Translations under genes and position numbers: made by a program | The notes under the pieces: model-generated | Database searches by the model: none | Seen by the model: the letters and a program-made list of their open reading frames with translations, nothing else | What the model was told of the DNA's origin: nothing | NCBI GenBank assembly: GCA_040954595.2 | Contig: CM082596.2 | Location: 8,742,001-8,806,000 of the forward strand | Source of the DNA: Balanoglossus misakiensis | Lineage: Eukaryota > Hemichordata | Length of the DNA: 64,000 nt | Reading direction: 5' to 3' | Shown here: piece after piece, positions 23,579 through 35,800 of the stretch | Layout: every line of letters begins with the position of its first letter | Position numbering within the stretch: position 1 is the stretch's first letter

Positions 23579-23658
23579 TAGCCTGGTCACCATACCCAGT
23601 GTGTTTTAGATAGACTCGCACACTAGTGTGAAACACACTGGGTATGGTGACCAGGCTA
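23579..23658. mobile_element. 80-bp palindromic MITE with perfect 9-bp duplication
   Basis: Termini TAGCCTGGTCACCATACCC... and complement; flanked on both sides by CTAATGCAT (23570-23578 and 23659-23667). The TIR start resembles TAGTCTGGTC at 29868, and both have 9-bp duplications. Confidence 0.75.
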
Positions 23659-24099
23659 CTAATGCATGAACCAAACCTGCAAAAAGTTGTATGGAAAAAA
23701 TAATTCGCTGACCGTGGCCCTGGGGTAGATGCAGTACCATAGGAGGTTTTGCCTGGTATTACTGTGTGTGGACGGCAAAACCAGACCAGGCAAAACGAGC
23801 CCAGAGCCTGAGGCAACAACTTTATGCGTCACGGTCCCAATAGATTTAAATTCCACCCACGGCAGTGATCGCACAACTGGAAAATAATAAATACATTAAT
23901 GTTCAGAGAATGTACTACGTGTGCATGTTCCAATTGACAGATTTTTTGATCGATTACTCATAATATAGTATCTAGCTAGTAAAAACCGGTCGTGGCACTA
24001 TCAGAATAAATCGGTATACCAATTGGTTTTCCCCGAAAAAAAGGTGTATCTTTGAAGCTTGTAGAAAGGGAGACCACAACTGGTATCAGAATAAGCTTA

Positions 24100-24890
24100 G
24101 GCTGCATTCACAAACACCTCTGGAGGGGGGGGGGGGAGAATTCAAATTTTTTTACCGCTAATTTTCACATGCCCCCCGTACACAACCCGAAAAATTTCAA
24201 ATCCCCCCCTTCCGAACTGCCAAAATTTTGAAATCCCCCCCCCCCATTTTCTTTCACAGAGCAAAACTCATCACCTAGTATCTATCTTGTAAAAAAAGAA
24301 AAACAGCGCTCCCATGAAAAGAATTTGAAACTGATGTACCCCTTCACTGAACATTGTTTTTATTTTTTAAGTATTTGTATTCTGTGTTGGGAGACATTGT
24401 AAACCGAGAATTGAAGGGGGTGGGTGTGGGAGGGGGTGTCCCCCTCCCATGTAAGAAATTTTTATAAAATACAGAGCTCAAAGCTGCATTTTAATGAACC
24501 CGGCAAAAGCAAATTAACTCAACTACCGGTATGTTGGGGAGGACAAATTTAACCGTCGCCACTCAAAGTTATCATGCGGTGGGGGCAAGTCCCCTGACCT
24601 GGGACACTAGATAAACCAATCAATGATTGAAAGGTGTTGATGAATGGGGGTGTGGGTGTGGGAGGGGGGGGGTGTCCCCCTCCCCCATTAGAAAATTTTG
24701 TAAAATAAAGGGCGCGAAACTGCATTTTTGTGGACTCAAAATAAATATTTAGTCGTCAAAGTTTTCAAGTCCCCCCCTTTCAGTCCCTAAATTATTTCAA
24801 ATCCCCCCCTTACATACCCTAAATTTTTTCAAATCCCCCCCTCAATTCTCCTGCCCCCCCCCCCCTCCAGAGGTGTTTGTGAATGCAGCC
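24100..24890. mobile_element. Harbinger-type MITE family D with TTA duplication
   Basis: Ends GGCTGCATTCACAAACACCT and complement, flanked by TTA at 24097-24099 and 24891-24893. Long G and C runs at each end. No transposase. Confidence 0.7.
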
Positions 24891-24899
24891 TTAGGGCCT

Positions 24900-26190
24900 A
24901 CAATATTAATAACTTCAGTAAACCTTTCTTTGCGTCATTTTTATCTGTATCCGGGCCGAGATACTAAGCAATTGAGTTAAAAACGGTAAACGTCAGTGTG
25001 TTTATAGAAGCGACCAGGTTGGTCTGTTGTTGAGTGCGATATTAATCACATCCACACATATGTCCATAACATTTTGAATCCACAAACATTATGAACAAGC
25101 ATATGAGTTCTTCGGGCATTTGTCACGTATTCTCAAAATCATCACAACATCAAATCACTCGACATATAATTTAAAGCAAAATACCAGACCCAGAAAAAAA
25201 CGGGGCGGGGGGGGGGGGGGGGGGGAGGGGACCCAACAATTAAATGAAATACTGAGGGGTTGACTCGAAAGTAACGGTGCAGGTTATGTACTCAGTGTCT
25301 CACGGAATGCTAGAATAGTAGCTATAGAAGGCCAATGCATGCAGTCTTAAATATCATAGGTCATGGTGAATGAAATCGCTCATGAGTGGCAAACAATTAA
25401 TTCGAAATCGCGTGGTTGATATCAAAATTCCATACGGCAGGCGTGGGTGTTTAAAATCGCCAATTAAAGAAATAAACGTATTTAAAATCGTCAAAGGGGA
25501 AATATCGCATAATTTCACTTGTTGCCTCCAACGCACAGTCACTTTTTATCGGTCATAGTGCGGACATCTGTTGTCTAGCAGCTTGCTATTGACACTGAGC
25601 AGCTCCGTACCTATCACGAAAACCTCAAACGCCTAAAAGTTATAAAAGATAATGGAAAATTAAAATATTTTTGTGTACAAAAAGTATGCTTGAGTTCAGT
25701 TATTTTTGATAAACCAACGACATTTAACAGTTGATTTTTATACAATGTAATATTGTGATTTTTTTACCATGATATCAGTGTGGATGTGATCAAGCTTATC
25801 GCCCCTGATATAAATATGAGATATTAATAATTATAAAGTCGCTGAATACCACAAACTCTTATTGTGACGTCAAAGCTATGCATCACAGTGCATGAAGTTA
25901 CCTTCTCTCTTTGGTGCATGCGCAAGGCGGGCGTAGGCGTTCTACTTCTTATCGCCTACTCGTATTACTTTGACACCTAAAACAATATGATTGTAATAAG
26001 GTGTGACGTCAATGGACACCGAGTAAAATTGTGAGTGAATTTGTCGATATTTTAGAGCATATCCCACTGTACCTGTGGTTTGGTAGCAGACACTCAGTGG
26101 TGTTATTTTGACAGGGGCAATTTTCAATCTCTAGTTCGTTGACATTTAATATGTGGTGCAAACCTTTTGCTTTTCATTAAAATCTTAATC
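24900..26190. other. Intergenic, no gene recognised
   Basis: Contains a G run near 25201-25230. Short antiparallel open frames at 25354-25558 lack recognisable domains. Confidence 0.45.
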
Positions 26191-26193
26191 AAG

Positions 26194-26440
26194 TTAAAGG
26201 TATATGGTCACCTATGCAAATATCGCTACAGTTACCATGGCAAATTGAGATCTAGCCAATCACAGATTTTCAGTGGGTGGCACCATAGACCCTCCTAGAG
26301 AAAGATCCTTCTTTCTCTAGGGTCTATGGTGGCACACATGAAAAAAAGAGCGCCACCAAATGTTCTTTAGTACCCTCAAATATGCCATTTCCGACATATA
26401 TGGGCGTATATATAAATTGGAGGTGACCGTATACCTTTAA
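26194..26440 (+). mobile_element. TTAA MITE family C with a nested hairpin insertion
   Basis: TTAAAGGTATATGGTCACCT...GTGACCGTATACCTTTAA. A 44-bp palindromic insert lies at 26284-26327. Confidence 0.75.
26284..26327. mobile_element. 44-bp hairpin insertion with 8-bp duplication
   Basis: CATAGACCCTCCTAGAGAAA ... AGGGTCTAT, flanked by GGTGGCAC at 26276-26283 and 26328-26335. Other family C copies have a single GGTGGCAC here. Confidence 0.7.
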
Positions 26441-26587
26441 TATGTTTTGTTTTTAGATAAAGCTGATAAAAAGAAAGAGTGTTGTGCAGCTGCAGGCTGG
26501 AGCCACAGTTAAGAAATAAAAAACAGTACAAATTCTGCCGAAATCTGCAGATTCTCATCCTGATAATGTCAAAAATAACCTTTAGGG

Positions 26588-26752
26588 AATGGTCAGTTTC
26601 TTTGGCCTGGGGGGGATTCTATTTTGTCGATATCAAAAGTGACTGACCCCCTCTCCCTCATTGAAAATGGGAAGTGGGTGACTCCCATCACCCAATTCCA
26701 ACCCCCCCTCCCCCATGAACCCACCCCAGGCTGAAGAAACTGACCAGTCCCT
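26588..26752. mobile_element. G/C-run MITE
   Basis: Ends GGGAATGGTCAGTTTCTTTG and complement-like AAGAAACTGACCAGTCCC, with C-run interior. Target duplication unclear. Confidence 0.5.
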
Positions 26753-26939
26753 CACTAGCTGCTATCACCTCTAACTTACATGTACATGCCCAAATATGGT
26801 TCTGAGGGTCTGTCTCATTTTCCGTACAGAGACACCCTGGTACAGAGATTGTAGCGCGTGGATAATTCTAACTTACCCTGGGGGTCTGACTGGCAGCTGT
26901 GGCCATGCAGTCAGACCCCCTAGCTAAGTTTTTGAATGG

Positions 26940-27040
26940 CCATGTACATTGTTGAGGTGCTCTTTCATCACAGGGCCACCCACTGAAAGTCTGTGATTGG
27001 CTAGCTCTCAACTTTCCATGGCAACTGTCACTAACTAGGT
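26940..27040 (-). repeat. Partial MITE family C
   Basis: GCCACCCACTGAAAGTCTGT and GATTGGCTAGCTCT match the family C interior in reverse orientation. Confidence 0.5.
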
Positions 27041-27049
27041 TACTGTATT

Positions 27050-28005
27050 CCAAACAATCACTAATGAATTGCAATGCATCGTGACAATTATCGAGAAAAT
27101 AACCTCAGTTCAAAAATCTAAGATGTATAAATATACTCTGATGGTCGAGTTTTCTACTTTGTGGAAAATTTGCTAACAGTACTTAAAATCTGACTCAAAT
27201 CTATGAGATTCTTGAGAGTTTTTTGATACCGTTCGATTAAAAAATATATTTGGAAAATGTCTGATAATGGGACACCATGAACACAGCATAAAATCATTCA
27301 TATAACCTTCAGCCCCTTTTTCCACAGTTGCTAGAATTGCAGACATCAATGCAATCTTTGTCTAATTTTGAACCTGGAGGTATCATATGGACAGTTCTGA
27401 CTTTCTTGCTGGAAAAAATAAACCAGTTCTACGTTCTTCTATCAATAATTTTTATTTCTCACAAAAATTACATTGCAGGTAGAAAATTAGCTATTACAGC
27501 TCTTTCACAAAATAGTTTGTTACAGTTATAAAAAGGACCAGCCTCATGTTTTGATGATGTCATTTTTTTCTCTATCTGTTCATAAAAAATACACTGGTCA
27601 CCTACTCATGTCATGCATAAATGCATTCAAGAAAATTGTACTCTCATGTACTGCTTGCATGCATACGTCAACAATTAAAAAAAAATGCCTTTTAAAAACT
27701 GATGATGACAATGTTGCACATTCTGTAACATAAAGGTCCATGATGTAAATGTACAGTTCAAATTACTGATTTCCAAATCAAATAATGAAGATACAAGCCT
27801 GAAACTATCTCTCTATACACAGTTCTTCCACAATACACTACCGCACAAAACAACATGTAATGAGTGAAAAAGTAATGATGGAGGAAACACCAGTACCATA
27901 TTTATTCACAATAGATTTCTTTTTAAAAAGTTGACTGCTGTTCAAGGTAATTTCAAGAACACATCACACTCAGCAAATGATGACATCATTTCATGTGGAA
28001 GTATA
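27050..28005. other. Intergenic, no gene recognised
   Basis: AT-rich sequence, nothing structured seen. Confidence 0.45.
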
Positions 28006-28009
28006 ACAT

Positions 28010-28359
28010 TTAAAGGGACAAAGTCTCTCTCTCGCTGCCCTTTTTCCATGAATTCTTTTTGATACAAGACAGTGTTAATGTTATTCTACATGTGGATATA
28101 TAGTGAATCAATATTCGACCACACACAATTTCTATCCCATTTGTAGGATATGAGAGTAAAAATCTCGCCAAAATGAATAAACAGTAAACACTGATTATTC
28201 ATTTTGGCGATTTTTTCACTCTCGTGTCTACAAGACGGATAGAAGGTGTGTGGTTGAACGTTGATTCACTATATATCCACATGTACATTAACATAAACTG
28301 TCTTGTATCAAATATAATTAATGGCAAAGGGCAGCGAGAGAGAGACTTTGTCCCTTTAA
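28010..28359. mobile_element. TTAA MITE family A, full length
   Basis: TTAAAGGGACAAAGTCTCTC...GACTTTGTCCCTTTAA, with central palindrome. Confidence 0.8.
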
Positions 28360-28717
28360 TAGTTTTTCTCAAATTGACAAAATGCAGTAAATCACAATTT
28401 CATGGAATGACAAAAGGTAGATTGCTTGCGTGTCTCACTGCTCCTCTGAAATCAAAGGTTGCCATTAACTCTGATTATTTGTTTTGGATTCTTGTTGATG
28501 GTACTCTTTGGGGAGTTTCTTGTCAACACTGAATGGATGGATGATGTACAATGTATCAATTATGTGGAATGGATTGGCATGAAGTGAGATTACAGTACCT
28601 CCAAATCTACTACACCTCTATCTACTACATATGCCCAAATATGGTTACACCATAAAAATGCCGTTGGCTAGATCTCGGCTTTCCATGGGAACTGTGGCTA
28701 AATTTGACCATATTACT

Positions 28718-28804
28718 TTAACCCTTTCACTATCATGGTTCAGTCCAAATCCAATTTTTTCCTATGGTATGGTTGGACCTCTAACGAGGGAACTAGGGGA
28801 TAAA
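28718..28804 (+). mobile_element. TTAA MITE family B
   Basis: TTAACCCTTTCACTATCATG...; right end degraded. Confidence 0.65.
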
Positions 28805-29492
28805 CAGAGGGCAGGTAGTACATCATCATTTTCTTTGAAACAATCCGGTGGTGTCTCTGACTTTATATATGCATCTCCAAAAGACCTACTTTTTCACATA
28901 ATTTATAAGTTTTACATTTGTTGTCTTCTTCCAAAACACTCTACCATATATGGCATATATTAATCTCAATTTTTCTTTTAAAATAAATTGTGCTACAAAC
29001 AAGGAGTAGCAATAAATACTAATAAATCTCTGACAATACAAATAAATTGAGTTCCATGTATTTGTATAAATGTATCATAATTTTCAAGAAGATACACAAC
29101 AGGTTGGTACATAAATTTGATCAATATTTCTGTATCAATTTCCTTTTTACAACAAATGTCATTATCATGTGTTTTTGTAATATTCAATAAAATCCATCTG
29201 CATGCATGATTTTTATTAAAGCCCCATGAGCTGCCAAATTTCACATATTTTTTTTTCTGCAATAAAATACTTCTCCCTATCCTTTAGAATATTTCTTATA
29301 TCACTTGTTCAAATTGCAACACACAGCCATGCACAATCATAAAATAATGCAAAAAGTAGCAGCTCTTGTGGTTTTAATTATTTTGACTGATCATCTCTCT
29401 AACGATCGAACGGCAATTTATTGAAAATAATATGGAAGATCTAGAGCATTCATAGTGGCATGAAATCCACTCAGTTAAGAAAACTAATAAGA

Positions 29493-29498
29493 TTTATT
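29493..29498 (-). terminator. Candidate poly(A) signal of the kinesin gene
   Basis: AATAAA on the minus strand about 160 nt past the stop codon; another AATAAA is at 29417-29422. Positional evidence only. Confidence 0.35.
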
Positions 29499-29655
29499 GC
29501 ATCTGAAGTAAAAAATATATATCTATAAGAAAATCAGAGAAATCTTTTTTCTGTTATTAGAATAACAACTTTGGGAGAATGACAGTATTAACTGAAGTCT
29601 TTTGATCACAATCATTGATACCTGGTATTCTATAAAGTGTGCTTTTTGTTGAATC

Positions 29656-29817
29656 TTACTGTTTGGCACCGGACTGTTTCTTCATATTTCTTATTGCCAC
29701 GGTTACAGTTGATTTGAGAGCTGCAACACACGCGGTCAGCTGTTCGTCTATTCGATTCAAACTATCATACTGACTGACCATTGCAGACTTCAACTCATCT
29801 TGGTCTTCTACATTCAC
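29656..29817 (-). CDS. KIF28: Kinesin exon t: C-terminal helix and stop
   Basis: [53 protein letters not shown], stop at 29656-29658. It is joined to exon s by phase and the continuing helix; the link across 7.1 kb of transposon-filled intron is inferred. Confidence 0.72.
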   Translation of the reverse strand: MNVEDQDELKSAMVSQYDSLNRIDEQLTACVAALKSTVTVAIRNMKKQSGAKQ

Positions 29818-32800
29818 CTGTAATATTAATTATTAATCAAATATTAATTATTCATCATATTTCTCGCTAGTCTGGTCCCCTGCCCAATAAGCGCGTTTCC
29901 AGTTCCAGATACCCATGACGCTTTGCGCGAGGTCACGGGGTCAAAAGGTAAAACTTTAGGTCAGCGTAGCAGACGACATATTGTAAACAAACGTTGCGAG
30001 GCGAATTTTTTTGCGAATCTCAGTGAAAACGAACTTTTGAGGTGAGTTTTTACATTGAATAACAAATTTAGTGTGCCATTCAAGGCATTTCGAGTCGAAT
30101 CTCGCATTGTCACTCGAATTTTTGGCGACTTTCATAACTTTTTGCCGACGTGTATTTCCTTAGGCCTGAACGGAAACACCAATACGTACGGCCGTGAATA
30201 GCTAGGCACGTACACGACTACAGTACAAAACCGTGAGGTCATCATGGTCAAGGCTCGTTTATTCTACCGGAAACTTTAAATGTAATGACAGCGGTAGTGC
30301 TTGATTTATTAATATTTTCATGATAATCATGAGTGATTGTACCTATTTTGAAAAAAAACGCTTCTTTATTTTATATTCTATATGAACACCAGGTATTGTT
30401 GACAGTGTGACTATAACTACATTTTTAATTTATCTCTTGTAGAAAAATGTCATCTCAGAGTATTCATGAGGCTGAGCTAACGTATGACACATTTAAATTA
30501 TGGAAGGTGCCAGCTCTCAAAGCATTTCTTCAGAAAAGAGATCTGCCTGTTTCTGGGAGAAAAGAAGAGTTGGTGGCACTAGCATATGCAGCACATATAA
30601 ACAAGACACCTTTGGTTACAACAGCCATAGAGAAGGAGGAAACGCGCCAAAGAGAATATAAAATGGCATTGGTCATTTCTGATGGCTGTGTTTTGCCAGA
30701 TCCATTCACCTCTTTGACGTCTGGATGGCAAAATGAAAATACAGCAATGCATATGTGGCCCCCAACTATGATAACGGATATCCAAAATTACTTGCAGGAA
30801 CATGAGACTGATATCAGCAAGACCAATTTATCGAAAAGGCTGTTAAATGATTACAAAGAGGGCAAGGCATTTAGTTATTTCTCCTCACAGTTTCTTTTTG
30901 AGGTTTATTACCACCACATCTCCGAAGATAGTCCATACTGTTTCCTGAAATCCAAATGTACACCATCACAAAGACTGGCAGATTGTGCCCATGAACTGTG
31001 GGTTGCTATTGAGAAAGAGACGGGAGTGATTAAAAGTTCACATTGTACTTGTGTAGCTGGGTGAGTACCTTTACATATTTTTTTAATGGGAAAAACTATA
31101 TTTTTTCACTGACCTATGCTGTTATATCAGCATTTTGACATTTTAAATTCTACTTACTAGTCTCAATAAAAATTAAGTGACTCTGATAAATAATTTATAC
31201 TAACTCAAGTATAAAAACTGCACAATAACTTATTTTTATTCATATATTGTTAATATTAGTCTGAATAATTTTATTATGTCTTCAATATTTCTCTTTATGC
31301 CACATATTTGGCTCAAAGTTCTCAAATTAACCAACCAAAGTAGTTTAATATTTAACGAATGCTCTCTCTTTGCTTTGTATTGTATTGTACAGATATGGTA
31401 AATCATGCAATCATGTGGCAGCAGTACTTTTGAAAATTGACTTCTGTTGGAAGTATGGTTATGTGGTCAAGTCACAGACATCTCTACCCTGTACATGGAG
31501 AGGATCTGGTAAAACTCTTCTTGTTCAACCAGTACCAATAAAAGAAATGGAATGGAAATCCCCACATGCTGATAAATCTGGTACACCAATCTTATTTAGA
31601 TAATTTCTGAAAACATTAAAGGTATACGGTCACCTATGGAAAATAAGCTATAGTTACCATGGCAAAATGAGATCTAGCCAATCACAAATTTTCATTGGGT
31701 GGCACACGCGAAAACAAGAGCGCCACCATATGTTCTTTAGAAGGCTCTAATACGCAATTTCAGCCATACATGAGTGATGTAAATTGGAGGTGATTGTATA
31801 CCTTTAAATTGCAATCTGTAGTATCTCTGTTGCCATCAATGGCATATTACCATGTAATATTCACCTAATTTAATTTGAAGTCCTTTACAAAACCTAATGA
31901 ACAGCTGATGTAAGAAAAAGTATGGTGTGAAATGCTGTGCAACCAAGTCTTGTTCTTACTTTCCTGTATGTGTTGTATGTATGTATGTGTGTGGGGGGGG
32001 GGGGGGTGGGGGGGGGGGTATCCTATACATACCGGTATATACTTTGGCTTCCATACAATTTCAACCTGATGAAGTGGGATTAAGCCCATGAAACGCCGGA
32101 ATATAAAATTAGTTTGTAGTGAACTGAAGAACATTGTGTCCAAGAGTTGGTGCTACTTGACCACTTCATTTAATATTATTGGTCAATTCATGAATATGTA
32201 TTTGATATTATTTTTTCAGATCACACAAGCACCATTAATCCTGCTGTGAAGTCATTGTTTGTGCCACACAAGAGGAATAAAGACAAGGGGATGACATTTC
32301 AAACTTTCCTTGAAAATGCTAAAGTTGTATCTCCAGGTTCTGTCATATTTTCTGAAACATCTACAGAGAGAGACACTTCTTTTGACAATTTGAGCCAGTC
32401 ATCTGTTGGTAATTTTCCAGCACCATTGCCCCCTACACTTCATGACTTGTTAAGTTTCTCAGATATTACTGATATTTGTGATTTACCAAAGTACAGTAAT
32501 GAAACAGTGTCAGCTATTGAAAATAGTACAATTGGGCAAAGTGAAAATGAGATTTGGATTGAAAACAGAAAAGGGCGTATAACTGCATCTAATTTTCACT
32601 CTGTGTACACTAAAGTGAACACAATTCAGATGGCCGAAAATCCAAAATCAATCGAGACAAAGTCCTTATCTTGTAGGCTACTTGGATGTGTTTCTCCCAA
32701 TCCAAACATTGGGTCACTCAAGTTTGGGAGACGTATGGAGTCAGTGGCTAAAAGTAACTATTTGAAAATTATGAAAGGAAATGGTCACAAAAATATCCAT

Positions 32801-35800
32801 CTCTTTGAATGTGGTCTATTTGTTGATAAAAACAATATATTTCTGGGAGCAAGCCCTGATGCAATAGTCAAATGTGACTGTTGTGGTATTGGTCTGTTGG
32901 AATGCAAATGTCCTATATCAGTATCAGATTCAGTACCAAGTCATACCAATTTAATTTACCTAACATCTGCTAATGGTGTAACAAAACTCAAACATACTTC
33001 TTCATATTATAGCCAGGTTCAAGGTCAAATGGCAATTGCTGAAAAAAAGTGGTGTGATTTTTTTGTTTATTCTATGCATGGATACCACTTAGAAAGGATA
33101 ACATTTGACCATGATTATTGGAAAAAAATTGTAAAAAATCTGGCATATTTCTACAATCACCATTTATTGAATGAAATTAAGTCCCACACCTGCAAATGGA
33201 CAGCCTCTGCTGTGGAATTATGATTATATATATCCATGATTCCTCTGCAAAATGATACATCATTTATGTATTTTAATATTTTAAGTGTGTAAAACTTAAT
33301 AAAATCATGTTAATTTGACAGTATGTTTTTGACTTTTCATTCCACAATGACAATGTTTAATCTCCATCCTTAAAATATGCATAATATCGAATGAAATACT
33401 TCTCGTAGTTATATGCCCAACAACCCAGTGTAGAGAACGTATGGATAGGCAGACCGCCTTCTGCTGGGATTTCTTTGAGTAGTCTTCAACTAAACAGGGG
33501 AAATAACTTACATAACCCAGAGCTGCAGTAACGTACATCTTTTATTTTCATATAAAAAAAACTTTATCGCACTAATGGTGGTAAAAAATTACATAATGCA
33601 GCACATACAGTGATGACATCATCTATTACTGGTATCAAAGAAATTGGGTAAGTATTTCGTAAAATCCTAAAATGTTTAAACCTGTTGATAGCCCTTTCCA
33701 CGTGTATTCTCAAATTTGCAATTTTTTTCGTCATTTTAACCTCACTTTCAGTTTGTTGTTCTTTCCCCCTTACCCCAGGTGGTATTATAAGTTTTGCCCC
33801 CCTGATCAAAAAATCTTGTTTCAATGTGAAACCTTTATCAGCCAAATGCTGATCGCCTTGTTCAACAAAATCCAAAAACCCAGAATTCCTCACAATATAA
33901 TTATCGGAAGTTCTCCCACCCCAGGCTCCAGAAATAAAACTAATTGACCCCCTTGGTGAACAAGAAACCAGCAATTTGGCTGTGTTATGCTTCTTATAAT
34001 CTGACCAGGTTTGAGCTTGCAGCTTCAAGTCCCTAGGCCTCTCAATAAATATTTCCGTGCAATCTAATATGCTGACGAGTCTGGGAAAATGTTTCTGAAA
34101 ACACTTTGGAAGGTTTGGCAAAACATACTCTTTAGGTTGATAACGTATCATTTGTTTCAACTCTTTAGAGAGAACTTTGACCCATGTATTGAAAATTCTA
34201 CTCGCATGTGCAGGTGAAATGTTGAAACGATCAGCCAGGTCTTTATTTAAAAGACCCAATCTCAACTTCATAAGGACAAGAAGCATTTCATCCTTTCCAC
34301 CCAGTTTTCTTTGGGGACCAAACTTTTTGGGTGATTTATTAAACTTCCTTGGGACTTTTGTGCTTATAATATTTTTCACACCATACCAATATCTCATTTT
34401 CCTGGTTTTCGGATCAATGTAATCAAAAATTAAATTGAAAAGAGCAATGCTTGGTAGACCTGTGTAAAATTTACATTTCGAATCATCTTTCAATAATTTT
34501 TCAAACATATGTTTTCCATTTTCACTGATTTTTTGCTCAACTGACTTTTTCATTCTAATCAATTCTTCAAGGTCTTGAATTTTATTTAGCAAATCCTTGA
34601 TTGTCTCATTTTTTTCATGACACCCCAAACAATTACAATCTTGACTACAGTCACAAGATCTAAAGTAAGAGTGGTCATCTAGATGTGAAGAATTTCCACT
34701 TGATGATGAAGTGTCTGCAGCATTTTTGTGTTCACAGTCAACTAATATTTCACTAGCGTTCTCATCTTTTTTTCGTGATTCCTCAGTGGACAAAACAGAT
34801 GAACTTGAAGGGTTGCTTGAATTTGGATTGTGTTCTCTCTCTACTGGCCTTTCAACTGTTTTCCTTTTCTTTGGAACTGCGGAACAACACGTGGACCTCT
34901 CTATTTTTCGCCTTGTTTGCTTTAGTTTTACAGGATAACCTAGGTGTAGAGTTGGATTTGGGTTTTCTTGGGTGGGTTTGCTGTCAACAAAGTGCTGTGA
35001 ACAAACTCGACTGTATGTGTTTGGTTCCCAAATCTTTCCTGTAGTAGCATCTTTAAGGTTGATCAGTCTAATCCACTCTTTCAACACCTCTGTATTGCTT
35101 TCTTTGTTTGGGAAAGGGAATAGCGTAAATGGTGGGTCACAAAAACATCTACCTGTGTCGAATTGACAGTGGTGTATTTGGCAATACTGCCTCCTCCATT
35201 GTCTTATTTTATGGGTATTATTAGTGCACCCATGCACTGCACAGGAACAGGTGGGCATCCCTAAACTTCCTATTCACTCACACGAGAATCTGGTAAAAAA
35301 AGAAATACCTATATAGTCTATGTCTATGCAATGTTTTATGCCTGCATTGGTCGGTCGTCAACATAATTACATGTCTGCTATATAACACCACACGAACCGA
35401 TTACGTGCCTAGCTATTCACGGCCGTACGTATTGGTGTTTCCGTTCAGGCCTAAGGAAATACACGTCGGCAAAAAGTTATGAAAGTCGCCAAAAATTCGA
35501 GTGACAATGCGAGATTCGACTCGAAATGCCTTGAATGGCACACTAAATTTGTTATTCAATGTAAAAACTCACCTCAAAAGTTCGTTTTCACTGAGATTCG
35601 CAAAAAAATTCGCCTCGCAACGTTTGTTTACAATATGTCGTCTGCTACGCTGACCTAAAGTTTTACCTTTTGACCCCGTGACCTCGCGCAAAGCGTCATG
35701 GGTATCTGGAACTGGAAACGCGCTTATTCTCTGACCGCTGGCTGCGCTAGGCTAAAAGGAAATGGTCAGATATGCCTGCTATCTTGGACAAAATTTAGTA

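Larger units (their letters stand above)
29890..35724. mobile_element. Autonomous two-gene DNA transposon (ISL2EU/IS4EU-like)
   Basis: A 5.8-kb element bounded by 323-bp terminal inverted repeats (29890-30212 and 35402-35724) that read as identical on inspection. The flanks are consistent with a 2-bp TA duplication (AT is the alternative if the ends are set one base outward). It carries two intact convergent genes: a SAP-SWIM-YqaJ nuclease (plus strand) and a THAP-DDE transposase (minus strand). From memory, ISL2EU/IS4EU elements combine a transposase with a YqaJ-type nuclease and make 2-bp duplications; that is the basis of the class call. It lies in the last kinesin intron. Intact ORFs and matching ends suggest recent arrival and possible activity. 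Confidence 0.88.

Noticed and set aside
28224-28532. Frames starting in TTAA MITE family A copies (also near 12085, 37300, 45733, 47063)
   Set aside because: The same short peptides (for example [18 protein letters not shown]) recur because the MITE recurs; they are not genes.
33672-35166. Plus-strand frames of 60-97 codons over the transposase gene
   Set aside because: Shadows of the intact 564-aa minus-strand transposase.
33564-35258. Transposase considered as a domesticated host HARBI1/THAP gene
   Set aside because: It lies inside matching 323-bp terminal repeats next to a nuclease gene, which favours a live transposon.
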